In this document: positions 8,726-12,018 of the stretch, in pieces
Numbering within the stretch: the first letter of the stretch is position 1
How the letters are laid out: each line of letters starts with the position of its first letter
Assembly: GCA_934256705.1 (NCBI GenBank)
Contig: CAKQPF010000081.1
Location: 1 to 12,018 of the forward strand
Source of the DNA: an uncultured Prevotella sp.
GTDB taxonomy: Bacteria > Bacteroidota > Bacteroidia > Bacteroidales > Bacteroidaceae
Length of the DNA: 12,018 nucleotides
Reading direction: 5' to 3'
Notes under the pieces: generated by a model
Databases searched by the model: none
Seen by the model: the letters and a program-made list of their open reading frames with translations, nothing else
Told to the model about the DNA's origin: nothing
Position numbers and translations under genes: made by a program

Positions 8726-8754
8726 CAAATATGTGTGTTTGTGTCCGGTGCAAA
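8726..8754 (-). promoter_or_regulatory. Possible proximal promoter of the SUS-like operon
   Basis: On the minus strand, CATATTTG (8726-8733) matches seven of eight positions of the Bacteroidota -7 box TAnnTTTG. A TTTG (8751-8754) lies 17 bp upstream as a possible -33 element. It would give a leader of about 35 nt. The match is weaker than the distal promoter at 8894-8921, and both may be used or this one may be chance. Confidence 0.3.
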
Positions 8755-8893
8755 ATGCAAGCCTTGATGTGAAATCATGGTCTTGGCGATTGCCATTTTA
8801 AGGTGAAACATTGCAGTTTGTCGCCCTTTCCTTGTAGTTTCGCTTCGGAATTGTAAGCGGACCGTTTCTGCAAATATTCGTTAAATTCGGGGG

Positions 8894-8921
8894 CAAAGGT
8901 AATAAAATATCTTGAAAGCAA
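8894..8921 (-). promoter_or_regulatory. Probable main promoter of the SUS-like operon
   Basis: On the minus strand, TACCTTTG (8894-8901) is a perfect TAnnTTTG -7 box. A TTG (8919-8921) lies 17 bp upstream, within the spacing reported for Bacteroidota -33/-7 promoters. Transcription would begin near 8887 and leave a leader of about 200 nt before the susC ATG. The flanking region is A/T-rich. Confidence 0.6.
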
Positions 8922-8927
8922 GAATAT

Positions 8928-8960
8928 TTACGCTAAAAAATGTAGCATTACGCTATAAAA
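8928..8960 (-). promoter_or_regulatory. Paired 13-bp direct repeats, putative activator site
   Basis: TTACGCTAAAAAA (8928-8940) and TTACGCTATAAAA (8948-8960) match at 12 of 13 positions and start 20 bp apart, roughly two helical turns, so a dimer could bind one face. They sit at about -41 to -73 relative to the inferred start, where an activator such as a response regulator or SusR-like protein would bind. The identity of the regulator is not visible in the window. Confidence 0.45.
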
Positions 8961-9111
8961 TTTGTTATTTCGGACTAATTTTTGGTAATTCCCGGTAGTG
9001 GGTGCTTACATTTTGAAACCACATTTGCGCTTTTGATTGTCATAAATACAATTCATCCAAGCGGAATGAAGCCCCATTTGTCCGCTCACGATTCGGGAGG
9101 GTCATGTTTGT
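8961..9111. other. Non-coding, A/T-rich then mixed, no gene seen
   Basis: Between the putative operator and the first heptad array I see no reading frame with coding character, no tRNA-like cloverleaf and no strong hairpin. This is the first part of a gene-free stretch that extends from the susC start to 9774 (about 1.1 kb); its other contents are listed separately. Confidence 0.5.
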
Positions 9112-9153
9112 AATTCATAATGCATAATGCATAATTCATAATGCGCAATGCTT
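9112..9153. repeat. 7-bp tandem array A (AATTCAT/AATGCAT)
   Basis: Six consecutive heptamers: AATTCAT, AATGCAT, AATGCAT, AATTCAT, AATGCGC, AATGCTT. The first four vary at one base only and the last two decay. AATGCAT and AATTCAT units are nearly palindromic (ATGCAT is a palindrome), so the array could also form short hairpins. It is one of three arrays of period 7 within 210 bp. Confidence 0.85.
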
Positions 9154-9165
9154 ATCCACGAACCC

Positions 9166-9192
9166 AAGCCACTGTGTTGCCCACGTTACCGG
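9166..9192 (+). repeat. 27-bp direct repeat, copy 1
   Basis: This segment (AAGCCACTGTGTTGCCCACG and on to ACCGG) recurs at 9335-9361 with two mismatches in 27. The copies flank heptad arrays B and C, so the interval of about 169 bp may have arisen by duplication or by insertion between the copies. Confidence 0.75.
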
Positions 9193-9201
9193 CAGATAAA
9201 A

Positions 9202-9236
9202 GGGAACAGGGAATAGGAGATAGGGAATAGGAGATA
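9202..9236. repeat. 7-bp tandem array B (GGGAATA/GGAGATA)
   Basis: Five heptamers: GGGAACA, GGGAATA, GGAGATA, GGGAATA, GGAGATA. The last four alternate strictly, so there is also a 14-bp unit repeated twice. The sequence is unrelated to array A yet keeps the same period. Confidence 0.85.
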
Positions 9237-9293
9237 ACCTTCGTTCTCTCGCGATAATCCCCATAACAAAGCCTCGCAACCGCGTCAGCGCGA

Positions 9294-9321
9294 TTTTTCA
9301 CTCTTCACTTTTCACTCTTCA
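9294..9321. repeat. 7-bp tandem array C (CTCTTCA/CTTTTCA)
   Basis: Four heptamers: TTTTTCA, CTCTTCA, CTTTTCA, CTCTTCA. Again the units alternate and the period is 7, with a sequence unrelated to arrays A and B. One strand is pure pyrimidine apart from the A closing each unit. Confidence 0.8.
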
Positions 9322-9334
9322 CTAAATCAAAGAA

Positions 9335-9361
9335 AAGCCACTATGTTGCCCGCGTTACCGG
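9335..9361 (+). repeat. 27-bp direct repeat, copy 2
   Basis: Second copy of the repeat at 9166-9192, differing at two positions (G to A and A to G). It ends immediately before GACAATG at 9361, the first arm of an inverted repeat that extends into the 110-bp repeat R1. Confidence 0.75.
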
Positions 9362-9380
9362 ACAATGTAAACAAGCGAGC

Positions 9381-9490
9381 CGACAAGCATTGTCTGGAAG
9401 ACAATACCGAGCGAAGCGAGAGTAACCCGGGACGAAGTCTCGGGATTATAAACGAGAAGGAGAGAGCTGTCTGGAAGACAGTACCAATTC
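9381..9490 (+). repeat. Structured ~110-bp repeat, copy R1 (upstream of AbiE)
   Basis: This element recurs in the same orientation at 11729-11840 with seven mismatches and a 2-nt indel, aligned by eye. It contains three hairpins: ATTGTCT/AGACAAT with loop GGA (9389-9405), CCCGGGA/TCTCGGG with loop CGAAG and one G-T wobble (9426-9444), and CTGTCT/AGACAG with loop GGA (9467-9481). The first and third share the same TCTGGAAGA core. The stems are the best-conserved parts, hinting at a folded RNA or DNA element. No transposase is associated. I do not recognise a published family. Confidence 0.8.
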
Positions 9491-9494
9491 ATAT

Positions 9495-9611
9495 AAAGCC
9501 CCCTCCTGTCCCCCTTGGGGGAAGAAAGGTAAGGCGCTGGCTACTTGGGATTCTAACTGACAATCCGCAACAAAAGAAAAGCCCCTCCAGGGAGGGGTTG
9601 GGAAGGGCTTA
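9495..9611. repeat. G/C-rich imperfect inverted pair
   Basis: A left arm at 9495-9523 (AAAGCCCCCTCC, then CCCCCTTGGGGG, a hairpin by itself at 9510-9521) faces a right arm at 9578-9610 (AAAGCCCCTCC, then GGAGGGG, ending GGGCTT). The reverse complement of the right arm resembles the left arm. Such CCCCTTGGGG-containing interspersed repeats are common between genes in Bacteroidota. Read on the minus strand, the right arm is followed by TTTCTTTTG and could terminate leftward transcription. Confidence 0.6.
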
Positions 9612-9614
9612 AAA

Positions 9615-9637
9615 ATCCGTCACATCGGTGTTATCCG
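9615..9637 (-). repeat. 23-bp inverted repeat, left member
   Basis: The reverse complement of this segment (CGGATAACACCGATG, then TGACGGAT) matches 11589-11611 at 20 of 23 positions. The pair is in opposite orientation on either side of the AbiE genes. Sequences of the type ACGGATnnCACnGATG recur between genes in Bacteroidales, so it may be a widespread interspersed repeat rather than a transposon end. Confidence 0.6.
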
Positions 9638-9641
9638 CATA

Positions 9642-9676
9642 GATATTAGATGGTAAAAGCCTTGATATTGGATGGT
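9642..9676 (+). promoter_or_regulatory. Paired 13-bp direct repeats upstream of the AbiE promoter
   Basis: GATATTAGATGGT (9642-9654) and GATATTGGATGGT (9664-9676) differ at one base and start 22 bp apart, about two helical turns. They lie roughly 85-115 bp upstream of the inferred transcription start. They could be a protein-binding site or a remnant tandem duplication. Confidence 0.35.
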
Positions 9677-9704
9677 TTATTGCATACAAAGGTTAAAGAA
9701 ATAT

Positions 9705-9744
9705 ATAAAAGTCAAGTTTATGACGTAAAAAACAAGACTTTTAT
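9705..9744 (+). promoter_or_regulatory. Perfect 9-bp inverted repeat, candidate AbiEi operator
   Basis: ATAAAAGTC (9705-9713) and GACTTTTAT (9736-9744) are exact reverse complements with centres 31 bp apart, about three helical turns. The right arm abuts the -7 box and the pair encloses the expected -33 region, so a bound repressor would block RNA polymerase. Antitoxins of the AbiEi type are known to repress their own promoters through inverted repeats. That this one does so is inferred from position. Confidence 0.45.
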
Positions 9745-9752
9745 TAACTTTG
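9745..9752 (+). promoter_or_regulatory. -7 promoter box of the AbiE operon
   Basis: TAACTTTG is a perfect TAnnTTTG box. The inferred start near 9759 leaves a leader of about 16 nt before the ATG at 9775. No clear TTTG is seen at -33 (the region reads AGTTTATGACG), so the promoter may be weak. Confidence 0.6.
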
Positions 9753-9774
9753 CATCCGAATAAATGAGACAAAT

Positions 9775-10494
9775 ATGGTTATAACAAGACTGATAATGGA
9801 AAAATTGTCATCGACCCCTGCTGGGGTTGTGTTGACAACAAGAGACTTTGGGGTGGAGATGCGTTATCAGCCGGCACTCGCCAAAGCTCTCAACCGTCTT
9901 GTGCTCCAAGGTGAGCTGCAAAAGATAGCTAAGGGGAAATACTATATTCCGAAGAAAACCATTTTTGGAAATCTAAAGCCTGCAGATTCTGAACTTGTAA
10001 AAGACTTTCTGGAGCAAAAAGGTAAGATTGTAGGCTACATTACAGGAACTACCGCTTTTGCATCCATGGGTCTGACAACGCAGATAAGCTCATCCATCCT
10101 TGTCGGCACAAATAAATATCGGAGACCCATCACAAGGAATGGAGTGAAAATTTCTTTTTTGCTACAAGAGAACACCATAACATCAAGCAACATTCCACTA
10201 CTTAGATTATTGGATGCTCTGCGCCTTATAAAGGCTATTCCTGCCACTTCACCAGATGAATGTGTGACGAATATTTGCAAAGCAATCAATGCTCTTTCAA
10301 CTGAACAGAAACGAGAATTGGCAGAACTATCCTTGGCATACACACCTTATGTAAGAGCTTTGCTTGGAGCCATCTACGAGAACATGGGGCTTGAAACGGA
10401 ACCAATCAGCAAAACATTGAATGGAGTGACCAGCTACAAGTTGCCAATCTCCGACATAGTATTATCAAACAAAAGAAACTGGAACATCATATGA
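9775..10494 (+). CDS. AbiEi-like type IV antitoxin / transcriptional repressor (DUF6088-like)
   Basis: Predicted antitoxin of an AbiE phage-defence toxin-antitoxin pair, 239 aa, cytoplasmic. Residues ~1-60 form a winged helix: helices around RLIMEKLSS and ALAKALNRLVLQGEL, then the wing IAKGKYYIPK at 51-60, the characteristic AbiEi N-terminal pattern. Residues ~85-120 hold the family block YITGTTAFASMGLTTQ, followed by VGTNKYRRPIT. The C-terminal half is helical. Known AbiEi proteins repress their operon through the winged helix and counteract the toxin without forming a stable complex. The gene ends in ATGA shared with the toxin start, as usual for this pair. The ATG at 9775 fits the promoter position; no Shine-Dalgarno is obvious. 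The exact sub-family is uncertain, the pairing with AbiEii is not. Confidence 0.85.
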   Translation: MVITRLIMEKLSSTPAGVVLTTRDFGVEMRYQPALAKALNRLVLQGELQKIAKGKYYIPKKTIFGNLKPADSELVKDFLEQKGKIVGYITGTTAFASMGLTTQISSSILVGTNKYRRPITRNGVKISFLLQENTITSSNIPLLRLLDALRLIKAIPATSPDECVTNICKAINALSTEQKRELAELSLAYTPYVRALLGAIYENMGLETEPISKTLNGVTSYKLPISDIVLSNKRNWNII

Positions 10495-11468
10495 GATTAC
10501 ATGAAGACTGGGAATTGTTCTCAGATGCCTTGCAAGCGGCTTCGCAACCTGTAGAGGATGGAGGACTCGGCATTAAGAGCATCTTCATCGAGAAGGACTA
10601 TTGGATTTGTCGCTCGTTGTCTTTGATGGCAGCGAACGACAAGGATAACCGTGCCATATTCAAAGGAGGAACAAGTCTTACAAAAGCATATGGTATCGGT
10701 AGTAGATTCTCAGAAGACATAGATATTGCTATCTCTGAGGCATGGACGCTCAGCGGCAACCAATTGAAGATGCTGATCAAGAGAACAGCCAAAAGCATGA
10801 CGAAAGGTCTGCAGGAAATGGATATGCCTGGTTTTACGAGCAAGGGGTCTCACTATCACAAGGCATACTATTCTTATCCACGAGCCATTGACACATTACA
10901 AGTAGGTGCTATCAAGGCAGGACAGTTGCTTGTCGAAATCAATTCCTTTGCCAATCCATATCCATTTCAGAAATGTAAACTGCAAAGCTTCTTGACCGAG
11001 TTCTTGCAAAAGACAGGCAACGAGAACTTGATAGAGGAATATGATATGCAACCTTTCGAGGTGAATGTTCTCGACAGGCGTAGGACATTGACAGAGAAAT
11101 TGGTGTCATTACTTCGCTGTTCCTTAGCCGACAATTACATGCCGGAATTGACAGCCAAGATACGCCATTTCTATGATTTGCATTTCCTCTTGAATGATGC
11201 TGAGACCCAGGACTATCTAAAAAGTGACGCTTTCAAATCGGACTTCAACAACTTGTTTGTCCAAGACCAACAACGGTTTGACAAACCTGAAGGTTGGCAG
11301 AACAAGAATGTCATGGATTCTCCAATTATCAATGACCTACATAATGTATGGACTATATTAAGTCAAGTTTATGCTAAGGAACTTCCTGACCTTGCCTATA
11401 AAGAGATACCTACAATAGAAAATATAGAAAACAGTATGAACCAATTATTCTCATACTTGATAAGATAA
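10491..11468 (+). CDS. abiEii: AbiEii/AbiGii family nucleotidyltransferase toxin
   Basis: Predicted toxin of 325 aa with a DNA-polymerase-beta-type nucleotidyltransferase core. IEKDYW at 33-38 precedes the nucleotide-binding block FKGGTSLTKAYG (57-68) and RFSEDIDIAI (72-81), where D76 and D78 are the metal-binding acidic pair. E149 in LLVEINS is a likely third acidic residue. TEKLVSLLR (201-209) and KIRHFYDLHFLL (223-234) match the conserved C-terminal motifs of the family. All key residues are present, so it appears active. Relatives bind GTP or add nucleotides to tRNA acceptor ends, halting growth on phage infection. It starts inside the antitoxin stop (ATGA), implying coupled translation, and is followed by a terminator. 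A/T content looks higher than in the SUS genes, consistent with horizontal acquisition. Confidence 0.92.
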   Translation: MRLHEDWELFSDALQAASQPVEDGGLGIKSIFIEKDYWICRSLSLMAANDKDNRAIFKGGTSLTKAYGIGSRFSEDIDIAISEAWTLSGNQLKMLIKRTAKSMTKGLQEMDMPGFTSKGSHYHKAYYSYPRAIDTLQVGAIKAGQLLVEINSFANPYPFQKCKLQSFLTEFLQKTGNENLIEEYDMQPFEVNVLDRRRTLTEKLVSLLRCSLADNYMPELTAKIRHFYDLHFLLNDAETQDYLKSDAFKSDFNNLFVQDQQRFDKPEGWQNKNVMDSPIINDLHNVWTILSQVYAKELPDLAYKEIPTIENIENSMNQLFSYLIR

Positions 11469-11490
11469 TATATGGCTATGAAATAAATAT

Positions 11491-11524
11491 GGTGTGCCAT
11501 GGCATTGCCAGGCACACCCTTTTA
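11491..11524 (+). terminator. Rho-independent terminator of the AbiE operon
   Basis: GGTGTGCC (11491-11498) pairs with GGCACACC (11511-11518), with an inner TGGC/GCCA stem closing an ATT loop, followed by CTTTTAATT. It begins 22 nt after the toxin stop codon. Stem, loop and T-run are all convincing. Confidence 0.85.
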
Positions 11525-11536
11525 ATTGATTCATAT

Positions 11537-11576
11537 AACGCTTGTGGTCATCACAAATGCGATGACCACAAGCGTT
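11537..11576. repeat. 40-bp palindrome, copy 1
   Basis: The arms AACGCTTGTGGTCATC (11537-11552) and its reverse complement (11561-11576) are perfect; extending inward gives an 18-bp stem with one A-C mismatch and loop AAAT. It matches the palindrome at 11870-11909 at 39 of 40 positions. It is not followed by a T-run on either strand at terminator spacing, though TTTTAATTG precedes it. It may be a binding site, a REP-like element or the end of a small mobile unit. Confidence 0.85.
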
Positions 11577-11588
11577 CAAAGAGGATCA

Positions 11589-11611
11589 CGGATAGCACAG
11601 ATGCGACGGAT
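11589..11611 (+). repeat. 23-bp inverted repeat, right member
   Basis: Reverse-complement partner of 9615-9637, with three mismatches in 23. It is followed by CTG so that CAGAT/ATCTG at 11598-11614 forms a small internal hairpin. A further CACGGAT occurs at 11621-11627, as in degenerate copies of this repeat family. Confidence 0.6.
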
Positions 11612-11728
11612 CTGTTCTTTCACGGATTTTTATTCGATGTTCTTGGATTGTGTGCGACTATCGGGCGCAAGGATTTTATCGAATTCTCCGAGTAAGCAAA
11701 GCATAATTCATACTGCTTAACCACTAAA

Positions 11729-11840
11729 CGACAAGATTTGTCTGGAAGACAATACCGAGCGTAGCGAGAGTAACCCGGGACGAAGTCTCGGGATTATATA
11801 AACGAGGAGGAGAGAACTGCCTGGAAGACAGTACCAACTC
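11729..11840 (+). repeat. Structured ~110-bp repeat, copy R2 (downstream of AbiE)
   Basis: Second copy of the element at 9381-9490, same orientation, with a 2-nt TA insertion. The middle hairpin CCCGGGA/TCTCGGG (11774-11792) is identical to R1. The first stem keeps six pairs (TTGTCT/AGACAA, 11738-11752); the third has one mismatch (ACTGCCT/AGACAGT, 11816-11832). An extra AAGACAGTACC at 11851-11861 repeats the element's 3' end. The two copies bracket the AbiE operon as direct repeats about 2.2 kb apart. Confidence 0.8.
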
Positions 11841-11869
11841 AAGCTCAAGCAAGACAGTACCCATCTAAT

Positions 11870-11909
11870 AACGCTTGTGGTCATCGCAAATGCGATGACC
11901 ACAAGCGTT
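11870..11909. repeat. 40-bp palindrome, copy 2
   Basis: Perfect 18-bp stem (arms beginning AACGCTTGTGGTCATCGC) with a four-base AAAT loop, almost identical to 11537-11576. Together the copies enclose 293 bp that contain the right 23-bp repeat and R2. Because each is palindromic, the pair is both direct and inverted. No target-site duplication is visible outside them. Confidence 0.85.
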
Positions 11910-11958
11910 CAGTGTACTCTCTTTATTGAAACATGACATACTTGAGAATATCGCTCCA

Positions 11959-12018
11959 ATGGTACCGTTATAGCGGTCGGATGGTACCGCGCGGAGCGGA
12001 TGCATGGTACCGCTTATA
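11959..12018. repeat. Tandem ~22-bp units at the window end
   Basis: Three units start with ATGGTACCG: 11959-11980 (22 bp), 11981-12003 (23 bp) and 12004-12018 (cut by the window edge). Each has the palindromic GGTACC and then a variable segment flanked by CCG/CGG arms (CCGTTATAGCGG, CCGCGCGGAGCGG), so each unit can form a small hairpin. The array probably continues beyond the window. Confidence 0.7.

Noticed and set aside
8683..8811. N-terminal extension of SusC starting at the upstream ATG (8811)
   Set aside because: The extension is polar and would place the clear signal peptide internally; MAKEISK at 8682 is a normal exported start.
9152..9160. TTATCCACG, one base from a DnaA box, near an A/T-rich repeat
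   Set aside because: A single near-match is expected by chance (another occurs inside abiEii near 10873); there is no cluster, no dnaA/dnaN neighbour and no origin-like unwinding element.
9112..9321. CRISPR array
   Set aside because: The repeats are contiguous 7-mers without spacers, and no cas gene is present.
9343..9612. Plus-strand open frame of 89 codons
   Set aside because: It runs across the 27-bp repeat, R1 and the G/C-rich inverted pair, has no promoter box or recognisable domain, and its protein reflects repeat sequence only.
9381..11840. Integron-like cassette with attC-type sites around AbiE
   Set aside because: The repeats fold into three small hairpins but lack paired R/L core sites with GTT, and no integrase is seen; repeats may still mediate ordinary recombination.
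11489..11902. Small open frames of 61-68 codons downstream of AbiE on both strands
   Set aside because: They read through the terminator, palindromes and R2 and have no coding character or start signals.

Overview
This window looks like a Bacteroidota (Bacteroidales) chromosome, most likely a Prevotella/Bacteroides-type gut or oral organism. The evidence is a SusC/SusD outer-membrane pair, several lipoproteins of families largely confined to this phylum (DUF4843, PKD-like), near absence of Shine-Dalgarno sequences, and promoter-like TAnnTTTG -7 boxes. I cannot name a species from the sequence alone.

Region 1 (about 76-8960, minus strand) is one five-gene operon read right to left. It runs: SusC-type TonB-dependent transporter (8682-5566), SusD-type lipoprotein (5551-3926), DUF4843 lipoprotein (3909-2995), PKD-like lipoprotein (2873-1254) and a periplasmic thioredoxin-fold protein (1242-145). 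Gaps are 11-16 nt except for 121 nt before the PKD-like gene, and a 16-bp-stem hairpin (76-117) closes the unit. A candidate promoter with a perfect TAnnTTTG box (8894-8901) lies about 200 nt upstream of susC. Just upstream of it are two 13-bp direct repeats one to two helical turns apart that look like an activator site. No glycoside hydrolase, sulfatase or regulator gene is in the window, so the cargo is unknown. The two accessory lipoproteins are rich in cysteine and are encoded next to a CxxC thioredoxin.

Region 2 (8961-9774) is a gene-free, repeat-dense stretch. It contains three different tandem arrays that all have a 7-bp period, a 27-bp direct repeat pair, a structured repeat of about 110 bp (R1), a G/C-rich inverted pair and one member of a 23-bp inverted repeat.

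Region 3 (9705-11524, plus strand) is an AbiE-type (type IV) toxin-antitoxin pair: an AbiEi-like winged-helix antitoxin/repressor and an AbiEii nucleotidyltransferase toxin, overlapping by ATGA. It has its own TAnnTTTG promoter, a perfect 9-bp inverted repeat that could be the autoregulatory operator, and a clear rho-independent terminator. Hand-counted lines suggest lower G+C than the SUS operon.

Region 4 (11525-12018) is again gene-free and repeat-dense. It holds two near-identical 40-bp palindromes, the partner of the 23-bp inverted repeat, the second copy of the 110-bp repeat (R2) and a tandem array of ~22-bp units running off the window end. The AbiE pair is therefore bracketed by repeats in both direct and inverted orientation, which is the most unusual structural feature here.
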